A stretch of DNA of 64,000 nucleotides from Chthoniobacterales bacterium (GTDB lineage Bacteria > Verrucomicrobiota > Verrucomicrobiia > Chthoniobacterales > JAATET01), in contig JAATET010000078.1 in NCBI GenBank assembly GCA_015655545.1, forward strand, positions 31,138 through 95,137. Reading direction: 5' to 3'. The notes under the pieces were generated by a model. The model ran no database searches, was not told the origin of the DNA, and was given only the letters and a program-made list of their open reading frames with translations. The position numbers and the translations under genes are program-made. How positions within the stretch are numbered: position 1 is the first letter of the stretch; each line of letters starts with the position of its first letter. Shown here in pieces: positions 9,401 to 17,062 of this stretch.

Positions 9401-9950
9401 ACGCGACCGTGTTACCGGACGCGTCGTGCCCACTCGCTGGAGAGTGCGCGGCTTTCTTTTCGGCCACCAGGCCGGCTTTGATCTTCGCGGTGAGGCGCAG
9501 GAACTCAGTCTGCTCTTCGGTGGAAAGGTTCGAAGGAACGGAAGCAATGATGCGGAAATAGCCGGGCAGGACCTGTTTCAAGAGCTCGCGGCACTCGGGC
9601 GTGCTCACCACGCGCATCGAGCGGCGGTCGGTCGGGTCGAGCGTGCGACCCACGTAGTTGTCGCGCTCGAGCGTATCGAGCAGACCCGTCATCGTCGCGC
9701 GAGTGACACCGATCATTTCGGCGAGCTCGGACGGCTTGCGAACGATGCTCTCGTCGATGCCGAGCAAAAGCATGACGGCAAAACGGCCGGGTGTGATTTT
9801 GTGAGCTCCCAGATAAGAAGCCTCGATCGAAGATACCGCTTCGCCCGTGCGAAGAATATCTAAAAACAAATCACATGCAGCAGAATCTATTCCAGGCTGA
9901 GTTTTGGCAATTTCCTGAAGAAAGTCGTAGCGAGGCAGTTCGTTTAACAT
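9393..9950 (-). CDS. MarR-family transcriptional regulator
   Basis: Winged-helix DNA-binding protein, 185 aa, probably the local repressor of the efflux operon it heads. The winged helix covers about residues 70-125: KPSELAEMIGVTRATMTGLLDTLERDNYVGR is helix-turn-helix plus recognition helix (residues named in part), followed by the wing DPTDRRSMRVV, a hallmark of MarR proteins. Flanking helices serve dimerisation. The 3' end overlaps the adaptor start (stop TAA inside ATGCGTAA). The gene sits at the 5' end of the operon, the usual position for an autoregulating MarR protein; the ligand is unknown. Confidence 0.9.
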   Translation of the reverse strand: MLNELPRYDFLQEIAKTQPGIDSAACDLFLDILRTGEAVSSIEASYLGAHKITPGRFAVMLLLGIDESIVRKPSELAEMIGVTRATMTGLLDTLERDNYVGRTLDPTDRRSMRVVSTPECRELLKQVLPGYFRIIASVPSNLSTEEQTEFLRLTAKIKAGLVAEKKAAHSPASGHDASGNTVAYA

Positions 9951-9968
9951 GAATTTTTGGTTTTGTTG

Positions 9969-9995
9969 TAGTGTGACAGTTAACTTGATTAATGG
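9969..9995 (-). promoter_or_regulatory. Possible MarR operator/promoter region
   Basis: Upstream of marR the sequence turns AT-rich and holds the 8-bp palindrome AGTTAACT with further AT-rich half-sites. This would be a natural spot for autoregulation. The palindrome is short and I see no convincing -35/-10 pair, so this is a weak call. Confidence 0.25.
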
Positions 9996-10302
9996 ATTAC
10001 TTCCTTAGAAATAAGGGCGCGTATGGGAGGGCGCAAGGTTTTTTATAGCAAATTTGTTTTTTAGGGAACTCTCATTAAAAGAGCGAGGCTTCCACAAAAT
10101 ACGTTTCGTAAAATTCGAAATCAAATAGCCGTGCGGACGCGATGTCGAAAGCGGCCCGTGGTGTCATGCACCGGAGATTATCGCGGTTTCTGCACGAGGT
10201 GTTCCACTCACACGCCCCGGAATCTTGCGCGGCGCACGCATCCAAGGGGCAATTGGATACTCGCCGCAAACTAAACTGCCTCGCAGCAGGAAATAAGAAG
10301 CG
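9996..10302. other. Gene-free stretch between marR and tRNA-Thr
   Basis: About 300 bp with lower GC than the neighbourhood near 10000-10120 (TTTTTTATAGCAAATTTG and similar). Short frames exist on both strands but none has protein-like composition or a start signal. I see no gene here. Confidence 0.5.
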
Positions 10303-10374
10303 AGCCGACACTCGGATTCGAACCGAGGACCGACGGTTTACAAAACCGTTGCTCTACCACTGAGCTATGCCGGC
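10303..10374 (-). tRNA. tRNA-Thr (anticodon TGT)
   Basis: Minus-strand cloverleaf. Acceptor arm GCCGGCA pairs with TGTCGGC (one G-T). D-arm AGCTC-AGTGGTA-GAGC, anticodon arm ACGGT-TTTGTAA-ACCGT with TGT at positions 34-36, T-arm CTCGG-TTCGAAT-CCGAG. The discriminator base is T and CCA is not encoded. TGT reads ACA and other ACN threonine codons. The surrounding short frames at 10142-10363 and 10075-10311 are artefacts of this region. Confidence 0.97.
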
Positions 10375-10679
10375 GAAACGAGTTCACGAACTCTCATGTC
10401 ATGCCTGCGGCGTCAATCCGTATTTACCGCTCGGAATCATCTCTCGCTCCAGAGATATTCACCTCTAGCTGTGGATAATCAGCGCAGGGCGAGCTCAAAT
10501 GGGTCCGATCGCACAACTGAGATCGAGACGATCGATTTGCTGGAAAGATACGCGCGCCCCGCGTTCGTGGGCTCGATTCTCCTAGCTGGCTGCATTGTTC
10601 TCAACTCCGCAATTCGCGGTTCGAGAAACTCGCCGAAGTAGCATCTTCATCGAGAACAAAATTACTGCAGTGAGATCGA
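10375..10679. other. Intergenic stretch with one perfect DnaA box
   Basis: No convincing gene. TGTGGATAA at 10470-10478 is an exact consensus DnaA box, but it is isolated. A plus frame ending at 10641 encodes a hydrophobic helix (PAFVGSILLAGCIVLNSAI) that could be the end of a small membrane peptide with a GTG or TTG start, but there is no ribosome-binding site and I do not call it. Confidence 0.4.
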
Positions 10680-11042
10680 GTGCGGGCCGGATGGCACGTC
10701 CTTCCTTCGTTCTTTTACGTAATTCGTGAACACGTCCTAGTGGATGCGGCGAGGCGGCTCGTGCGTGAGCGAGCCGAAGCCACGTCTGTCCCGCCGGAGA
10801 TTCAGGCCGCCGCGCGGGTTCTAGTTGAACGGATGGAAAACCATCCCAAAAAAGAAGAGTGGAATGTAACGGGGCCGTTGGCGGCGCAAGCCACCGCCTT
10901 CCTTGAATGGTTGGAAAACGAACCCATGCTTCTCATGGAAACGTTCCGAAATCTGATTAGGCCCATCTATTCTGAGATTAAGAATTGGCCGCCAGCCAAA
11001 GGCCTGATCAAGTTCTTGGGGTTGGGGCGGAGTAAGGAATGA
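10680..11042 (+). CDS. Hypothetical protein, up to 120 aa
   Basis: Unrecognised. The frame opens with GTG at 10680; a second in-frame GTG at 10740 (VDAARRLVRERAEAT) is a more natural start, since the first 20 residues look non-coding. The downstream part has helix-like composition (PPEIQAAARVLVERMEN, AAQATAFLEWLENEP) and a basic end (KGLIKFLGLGRSKE). Codon use is less GC3-biased than in neighbouring genes, which may mean a transferred or decaying gene. It has no operon partner. Confidence 0.35.
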   Translation: MRAGWHVLPSFFYVIREHVLVDAARRLVRERAEATSVPPEIQAAARVLVERMENHPKKEEWNVTGPLAAQATAFLEWLENEPMLLMETFRNLIRPIYSEIKNWPPAKGLIKFLGLGRSKE

Positions 11043-11275
11043 TCTTGGTATCAGAACAGGCCGCGATAGGTGCCGGCGACGAGGGTTCGAATGTCCAGAA
11101 ATTCTTGCCGAGTGGCGCGAGGTCGTCGGGGCTGTAGGCGCCGGTGAGGCGTGGTAATAACCCACATTTATAACACTCCTTGTGTCGTCTAAAATATGGA
11201 CATCTCCACCAAAACTGTCCCTTTCATGTCCACGACTACATTACCAACTGTGAATGAGCCGGCTGGTTTCTTAGG
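11043..11275 (-). other. Possible 3' relic of a lost gene
   Basis: On the minus strand one frame ends RQEFLDIRTLVAGTYRGLF followed by TGA near 11040-11100, which reads like the C-terminus of a real protein, while nothing coherent precedes it. The rest of the interval is AT-rich without structure. This may be debris of a deleted gene; the evidence is composition only. Confidence 0.2.
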
Positions 11276-12286
11276 CTAACTGGCAGCGGCGTCCGTGCGA
11301 AAAATCGCCGCCGCTTCGGTGCGATTGCGCACGCCGAGCTTATGGAAGGCATTTTCCAAGTGCCGCTTCACCGTGCCTGCTGAAATCGCCATCCGTCCCG
11401 CGATTTCCTCATTGTGCATCCCTGTAACCGCCCAACCGAGCACCTCGCGCTCGCGCCTCGTGACGCTTGCGCCGGCCGGCAGCGGATCCTTCGAGTGGCG
11501 CAGGGCGATCACGCCGCCTCCGGTGCCATCCGGAATGAACCAAAACTCGACCCGCTGACCGCTGCCGTTCCTGACCAGTGGCGCCGCCGCACCGCCACGC
11601 AGCCAATCCCTCATCGTTACCGGTAGCGAGCGGGTGGCTTGAAGCGTGAATCCGAACGCCCGCGCCACGTTTGCGCGCGTCTCCGCTGACCACATTTTCA
11701 CCCGCCCTCGGCCATCGACCACGATTACATCCCCTTTCATCGCCCGGGTCGCGGCCAATCGCACCGCATCCGCCGCGCGCGCCTCCGCCCAGATCGCCGG
11801 TAAATGCGTGGCCAGCAGCGTGAGCAGCACGCGCTCCTCTTCGGCAAACTTCCGCCACGGCCGCATCACGCACGCTGACGTCGGTGTGCCCGGACCGAGC
11901 ACTAAGTTAATTCCGAGATCGTCTTCCTGACCCAGTAGGCGAAAGCATTTTTGGAAACAGTCCGTGCGTTCCCACCGAGCCCAGGAGGCGGAGTCCGAGA
12001 CCGTCACAGCGCGCCTACTCCGATGTGAAACGGCCGGGTGGGAAGAGAGATCCTTCATGGTCAAATCCCGCGTCCGGACCACCGCCGCCGGGTCAGAACA
12101 GCGCATTGCGCGGAGATCCGGCCCAAACCCCACGATCACGAAATCTCCCGGAACCAGCGCTCCCACCCCCTCCACAAGCGCTCCTTCCATGTCGCCGGCC
12201 CGAGCCCGCGCTCGCAAATTTGCAACCGTCCGGTCCAACCGGTCGATGTCTCCCCATCGCAATCGAATGAAATCTGTCGCCTTCAC
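11276..12286 (-). CDS. LuxR-type transcriptional regulator
   Basis: 336 aa. The C-terminal LuxR helix-turn-helix is clear: TRREREVLGWAVTGMHNEEI (about residues 274-293) then AGRMAISAGTVKRHLENAFH and KLGVRNRTEA, with the conserved ...GTVKxHL... recognition helix. The first 250 residues have no receiver domain (no phospho-acceptor context) and look like one or two GAF/PAS-type sensor folds. The gene faces the secreted-protein block across an intergenic region that holds an 18-bp perfect palindrome overlapping its own predicted -35 region, so it is a likely regulator of that block and of itself. Confidence 0.85.
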   Translation of the reverse strand: MKATDFIRLRWGDIDRLDRTVANLRARARAGDMEGALVEGVGALVPGDFVIVGFGPDLRAMRCSDPAAVVRTRDLTMKDLSSHPAVSHRSRRAVTVSDSASWARWERTDCFQKCFRLLGQEDDLGINLVLGPGTPTSACVMRPWRKFAEEERVLLTLLATHLPAIWAEARAADAVRLAATRAMKGDVIVVDGRGRVKMWSAETRANVARAFGFTLQATRSLPVTMRDWLRGGAAAPLVRNGSGQRVEFWFIPDGTGGGVIALRHSKDPLPAGASVTRREREVLGWAVTGMHNEEIAGRMAISAGTVKRHLENAFHKLGVRNRTEAAAIFRTDAAAS

Positions 12287-12338
12287 CTTTCATTAATACG
12301 CGCCTCACTTCGCGTTCGCTCTTCCTGATTTTCTCTTT

Positions 12339-12369
12339 ATTATGAGCAGAAATGTGCCGATCGGCACAT
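12339..12369 (-). promoter_or_regulatory. Divergent regulatory region with 18-bp perfect palindrome
   Basis: ATGTGCCGA/TCGGCACAT at 12352-12369 is a perfect 18-bp inverted repeat between the luxR-type gene and the secreted-protein block. For the minus strand a -10 like CATAAT (12339-12344) sits so that the palindrome covers the -35 position. On the plus strand a consensus -35 TTGACA (12386-12391) lies 16 bp past the palindrome, though its -10 is poor. An operator for the adjacent LuxR protein is the simplest reading. Confidence 0.5.
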
Positions 12370-12510
12370 TGTTTTCGCATGCGGCTTGACAGAAATTCCC
12401 TCTATGCCGAACCACGACCATCTTCCGGATTTCGCACGCGCGCTCCGAGCGCCATGAAATTGCCGGCTATGCTAAGCCCACGCCCGCGCTCCGTGTCCCG
12501 CTATCGCGCG

Positions 12511-12961
12511 CCCGGCGGACGGTCCGCCTCCTTCGTTCGAGTGGGCGGGCAGATGTTCGATCTCGACACATTGCTGGCGCCCGGCAGCGGATTCACCATC
12601 AGGAGCGCTGACGGAATCAACGCCTCCGGCCAGATCGCAGCGACCGGCACGAACGCTCGCGGCCAGACGCGTGCCCTCCTCCCCACGCCCATTCCCGACG
12701 CCGCGAGCGCGCCCGTCCTTCGCCTCCGAGGCAAAAAACGCCTCACCAAGACGCATTCCCGCCTCATCCTCTGCGGTACCAGCACCGACGCCATTCGCGT
12801 CGAGTCCAAAGCTGGCAAAAGCAGGTTCAAGAAGGCCAAAGGCACCGCGGCACGCTGGAAGATTCCGCCTCACGACCCCGCGCATCGTCGTCAAAGGTCG
12901 CGCCACCGGTTCAGGCGGCACTTCGAAAACCCTTTGGGTTAAAATCAACCTCCGCGGGTGA
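12511..12961 (+). pseudogene. Truncated HAF-repeat protein with basic Ig-like tail
   Basis: The 5' part is missing. The remaining frame reads FVRVGGQMFDLDTLLAPGSG then INASGQIAATGTNARGQTRA, the typical ending of HAF-family extracellular repeat proteins (compare DLNTLL..GSG..., GINDAGQIVG). After about residue PVLRLRGKKRLTKTHSRLIL comes the shared tail (SKAGKSRFKKAKGTAARWKI). The frame then shifts by one: the expected end RIVVKGRATGSGGTSKTLW continues in another frame to a stop at 12961. Loss of the 5' end plus a frameshift mark it as dead. It is the first of five copies of the tail in this block. Confidence 0.6.
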
Positions 12962-12989
12962 TCGCGGCACTTTCCGAATCTAACCGGCC

Positions 12990-14627
12990 ATGACAACAGT
13001 CCTCCGCTCCCATCTCACCGCCGCGCTATTTGTCTTCGCCGCCGCCGGTCCCGCCGCGGCTGCCGGTGCTCTGGACCCGACTCTGACTGCCAACGCGGAC
13101 GCGACCGTCTATGGGCTGATCCCCCAGATCGACGGACGGATCCTCGTTTCCGGCGCTTTTACTGCGATCAATGGCCAGTCGCGCGTCCGTCTCGCGCGGC
13201 TGGCGGCTGGCGGCACGATCGATCCCTCGTTTGCACCCCTCGCGAATGACCTCGTTTTCACCTTCCTTGTTCAGTCCGACGGCAAAGTCCTTGCGGGGGG
13301 GCTTTTTACTCAAATCGCCAGCCAACCGCGCAACCGCCTCGCCCGCCTCGAGGCCGACGGCGCACTCGATGCATCGTTCGACCCGGATGCGAATGGCCCT
13401 GTTTATTGCGCGGTGCCGCAGGCTGATGGCAAGGTGCTCCTGGCTGGAAATTTCACTCAGATCGCCGGCCAGCCGCGCAACCGCGCGGCCCGCCTGAATG
13501 CCGACGGCACGCTCGATGCCGGATTCGATCCCAACGTGAACGGCGAGGTGGACGTTGTGGCCGTTCAACCCGATGGCAAGGTGCTCATCGGTGGATTATT
13601 CAGCCAGATCGGCGGCCAGCCGCGCGGTCAAGCCGCGCGCCTCAATGTCGATGGCACCCTGGACCCATCGTTCAATCCCAACGCGAACGCCGGCGTTTTC
13701 AACCTGGCCGTGCAAGCCGACGGGAAAATCATCCTCGGCGGATATTTCACTCAAATCGGTGGCCAGCCACGCAATCACATCGCCCGCTGCAATCTCGACG
13801 GCACGCTAGACACCTCGTTCGATCCCGATGCGAATGGCAACGTTTTCAGCGTGGTTCTGCAGACCAACGGCGGGATCATCCTCGCTGGACAATTCACTCA
13901 AGTCGGCGGCCAGCCCCGAAACCGCGTCGCGCGGGTGGACGCGGGGGGCACCCTGGACCCCTCGTTTAATCCCGACGCGAACTCCACCGTCAATACCGTC
14001 TACTTGCAGGCCGACGGCCGGGTTCTCCTGGGCGGCGATTTCACTCAAATCGGCGGACTTCCCGCCGCCCGCATCGCCCGGGTTCTCAATGATCCGGCCA
14101 CACAGCATCTCACGATCACCAGCGCCAATCGTGTCCTTTGGCTGCGCGGCGGCGCCTCTCCCGAGGCCACGAGCGTCACCTTCGAGCTCTCGACGGATGG
14201 AGGATTCGTCCCCCTTGGCGCAGGAACCCGCACGACGGGGGGCTGGGAACTCGACGGCCTTGCGCTCCCCGCCGCTGGCATCATCCGCGCCCGGGCTCGG
14301 ACTATGGGTGGCTTTGGGAATGACTTCACAGCGCTAGTGGAATCCCGGTCCAGCTTCACTTTTTCCGGCCCTATCCCAACGATTGCCGCCAAGGGCAAAG
14401 CCACCATAAAAACGAGTCGCAAACGCGTCACCCTCCGCGGCACCTCCACCAACGCCACCAGCGTCGAATTTAAGGCCCGCAAAGGCGGCTTCAAACCCGC
14501 CAAGGGCCCCGTCGCCAATTGGAAAATCCTCCTCCGCATCGAGTCCAAACGCTCCGTCGCCAAGATTCGCGCCGTCGGACCCGGAGGCACGTCTGCTCCC
14601 CTCAAAATCAAGGTTCTGCAAAGATGA
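12990..14627 (+). CDS. Secreted delta-60 repeat beta-propeller protein with basic Ig-like tail
   Basis: 545 aa. Signal peptide at residues 1-24 (LFVFAAAGPAAAAG). Residues 27-365 hold seven tandem repeats of 49 residues with the pattern TLDPSFNPNANxxVxxxxVQ-ADGKVLLGGxFTQIGGQPRN-RxARLNxDG, the delta-60 repeat, which folds as propeller blades. A short beta domain follows, then the basic tail from about 460 (IKTSRKRVTLRGTS, SVEFKARKGGFKPAKGP, VAKIRAVGPGGTSAPLKI). Its stop overlaps the next start (ATGA, 14624-14627), so the block is translated as a unit. Ligand or function is unknown. Confidence 0.85.
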   Translation: MTTVLRSHLTAALFVFAAAGPAAAAGALDPTLTANADATVYGLIPQIDGRILVSGAFTAINGQSRVRLARLAAGGTIDPSFAPLANDLVFTFLVQSDGKVLAGGLFTQIASQPRNRLARLEADGALDASFDPDANGPVYCAVPQADGKVLLAGNFTQIAGQPRNRAARLNADGTLDAGFDPNVNGEVDVVAVQPDGKVLIGGLFSQIGGQPRGQAARLNVDGTLDPSFNPNANAGVFNLAVQADGKIILGGYFTQIGGQPRNHIARCNLDGTLDTSFDPDANGNVFSVVLQTNGGIILAGQFTQVGGQPRNRVARVDAGGTLDPSFNPDANSTVNTVYLQADGRVLLGGDFTQIGGLPAARIARVLNDPATQHLTITSANRVLWLRGGASPEATSVTFELSTDGGFVPLGAGTRTTGGWELDGLALPAAGIIRARARTMGGFGNDFTALVESRSSFTFSGPIPTIAAKGKATIKTSRKRVTLRGTSTNATSVEFKARKGGFKPAKGPVANWKILLRIESKRSVAKIRAVGPGGTSAPLKIKVLQR

Positions 14628-17026
14628 ATGCGACTACAAACGCATCAAATCCCGGCCTGCCGCCGACTGAGGTCCGTCGTCCAGGGCCTTCCTCGCTCGC
14701 TCTCTTGATCGTTCTCTCCGCGATCGGCTCGGTATTCGGAGGCAACGACCGATCCGGCGCCAGCGCGACGGGTGCACCCGCCGCCCTCCCGGCCTCGGAC
14801 TGGAGTGGCATCCGCGCCGCCTACGAGGCCGGACGACTCCAGATCGTCGAGCAGTCGGACGGCCACCACACCGCGCGCAACCCCGGCCAGGCCTGGCACA
14901 CCCGCTTCGACGGGCGCGGATTTCACGTGGAGCCCGCCGCCGCCGATTGGCGCTGGGGCCTCGCCTTGCGCGCTTATGATGCCGGGGAGGGTCACCGCGT
15001 CCAGTTGCGCGCTCCCGCATCCGTGACCGCCGAGGCGAACCGGCTCGCCACCCGATGGGATGACGTGCTCTCCGAGTGGTTCGTCAACGGTAGCAACGGT
15101 CTCGAGCAGGGCTGGACGATCGCCCGCAATCCAGTCCCCTCGGCTGACACTCCGCTCCGCCTCGAGCTCGGCGTCACCGGCGGTCTGGCTGCCCGCGTCT
15201 CGTCCGATGGCAAACAGGTCACCTTTGCGAACGGCTCCGGCCCCGCCGTCGTCACCTACGCCGGCCTTCGCGCCTGGGATGCGGACGGCCGTGACGTGCC
15301 CGTGCGTTTCGCGGCCTTGGAGAGCCGTTCATCGAGTGCCACGACCGGCCGGTTCGCGGTGGAGGTCGACACTCGCGGCGGCCGTTATCCGCTCACCATC
15401 GATCCCGTTGCACAACAGGCCTACGTGAAGGCATCCAACACCGATGCCGGCGACCTGTTCGGCAGAAGCGTGGCGATCTCTGGCGATACGGTCGTCGTCG
15501 GGGCGCCGGGCGAAGATGGCGACGGCATCGCGGCATCCGGCACGAGCGACGGGACCAACGGCGACCCGACCGACAATTCCATCGCCACGGCTGGCGCGGC
15601 CTACGTGTTCGTCCGCTCCGGCGGAGGCTGGGCGCAGCAAGCGTATCTCAAGGGCGTCGTCTATCCCTTCATCGCACCAGCGGTGAACGACGGTTTCGGC
15701 GCGTCGGTCGCGATCGTGGGCGATACGATCGTCGTCGGCGCAAGCGGTAAAACCTCAAACAAGGGTGCCGCCTTTGTCTTCACCCGATCCGGAGGCTCCT
15801 GGTCCGCGGCCCCAGTTCGCCTTCTGGCCTATCCGACTCCCGACGAGTCGGGTTCGTTCGGCTTATCGGTGGGAATTTCGGGCGACACCATTGTCGTGGG
15901 TGCGATTGATTCTCCTGCTCCGGGATCCTACATTGGCCGGGCTTGCGTGTTCGTTCGCACGGGGACGAATTGGTCCTTGCAGGCTAACCTGCAAGCCTCG
16001 AACCCCGAATCACTTGACGCCTTCGGCAGCTCCGTGGCCATATCCGGTGAGACGCTCGTCGTCGGAGCGCCGAATGAGGGCAGCAGCGAAACGGGAACCG
16101 AAGGAACGGGAGCCAACAACAATTCACCGCAATCTGGCGCGGCTTATGTTTTCATCCGCGCGGGCGGCTTCTGGAGCCAACAGGCCTACGTGAAGGCCTC
16201 GAATACCGGACAATACGACCGGTTCGGGACGTCCGTCGCTCTCGAAGGCAACACGCTCGTCGTCGGCGCCAACTTGGAAGGAAGTGCCACTCAGGAGGTC
16301 AATGGGGACCAATCCGACAATAGCCAGTTGGGTAACGGCGCGGCCTATGTCTTCGAACGCAATGGCGATTCTTGGCGCCAGACGACCTACTTGAAGGCTT
16401 TCGAGCGAAGCGTGCATAGCGGATTCGGCGGATCGGTCGGCCTGTCCGGAAATCGTATTGTCGTCGGCGCTCCGTATGAAACCGGTGAATTTGGCGAAAG
16501 CGGAGCAGCCTACACTTTCGAGCGCACGGGCGCATCGTGGAAGCCGTTTGCCTCCCTGAGAGCGTCCCACCCCGATGCAAGCGATGACTTCAGCTCGAGC
16601 GTCGCGATCTCCGGCAACACGGTGGTCGTCGGTGCCCGCGCCGAGGACAGCATCCGGGTGGGCATCAACGGAAACGAGACCGACAATAGTGCGGCCGACG
16701 CTGGAGCCGCCTACATCTTCACCCTCACGCCGCCCCCGTCCGTCCGCGGCACCGCAGCACCCGCCGTCCGCGTGAAGGGCAAAAAGACCCTCCGCACCAC
16801 CGCCGCCCGCGTCGTGATCAAAGGCACCGCCACCGACCCGGACGCCGACCTGACCCGCGTGGAAGTCAAAGTCGGCAAGGCCAAATGGAAAAAAGCCCGC
16901 GGCTTGGAAAAATGGCGCTTCGTCGTGCGCGGCCTGAAACTCGGCCGCACGAAAATCAAGGTCCGCGCCCTCGATGCCACCGGCCGCTATTCCTCACCCG
17001 TCAAGCTCACCATCTTCCACCGCTAA
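14624..17026 (+). CDS. Secreted FG-GAP repeat (integrin-alpha-like) protein with basic Ig-like tail
   Basis: 800 aa when started at MNATTNASNP, whose ATG overlaps the preceding stop; the longer frame to 14519 shadows the upstream gene. A hydrophobic stretch at about 24-40 (SLALLIVLSAIGSVFGG) is an export signal. From about residue 265 on there are seven FG-GAP-type repeats: FGRSVAISGDTVVVGAPGED ... GAAYVFVRSGG, with DxDxDG-like or GTNG/GDPTDNS loops that may bind calcium. The C-terminal 90 residues are the basic tail, subtype B (RVEVKVGKAKWKKARGLEKW). Such propellers usually serve adhesion or ligand binding on the cell surface. Confidence 0.85.
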   Translation: MNATTNASNPGLPPTEVRRPGPSSLALLIVLSAIGSVFGGNDRSGASATGAPAALPASDWSGIRAAYEAGRLQIVEQSDGHHTARNPGQAWHTRFDGRGFHVEPAAADWRWGLALRAYDAGEGHRVQLRAPASVTAEANRLATRWDDVLSEWFVNGSNGLEQGWTIARNPVPSADTPLRLELGVTGGLAARVSSDGKQVTFANGSGPAVVTYAGLRAWDADGRDVPVRFAALESRSSSATTGRFAVEVDTRGGRYPLTIDPVAQQAYVKASNTDAGDLFGRSVAISGDTVVVGAPGEDGDGIAASGTSDGTNGDPTDNSIATAGAAYVFVRSGGGWAQQAYLKGVVYPFIAPAVNDGFGASVAIVGDTIVVGASGKTSNKGAAFVFTRSGGSWSAAPVRLLAYPTPDESGSFGLSVGISGDTIVVGAIDSPAPGSYIGRACVFVRTGTNWSLQANLQASNPESLDAFGSSVAISGETLVVGAPNEGSSETGTEGTGANNNSPQSGAAYVFIRAGGFWSQQAYVKASNTGQYDRFGTSVALEGNTLVVGANLEGSATQEVNGDQSDNSQLGNGAAYVFERNGDSWRQTTYLKAFERSVHSGFGGSVGLSGNRIVVGAPYETGEFGESGAAYTFERTGASWKPFASLRASHPDASDDFSSSVAISGNTVVVGARAEDSIRVGINGNETDNSAADAGAAYIFTLTPPPSVRGTAAPAVRVKGKKTLRTTAARVVIKGTATDPDADLTRVEVKVGKAKWKKARGLEKWRFVVRGLKLGRTKIKVRALDATGRYSSPVKLTIFHR

Positions 17027-17062
17027 AATCCGTCCACTTGAATCCCTGAGGCAAACGGAATT

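Noticed and set aside
10075..10363. Short frames over tRNA-Thr on both strands
   Set aside because: They cover the tRNA gene and have no start signal or protein-like composition.
13059..14090. Regular repeats that could be taken for CRISPR or satellite DNA
   Set aside because: The period is 147 bp, in frame, and encodes 49-aa protein repeats without constant spacers.
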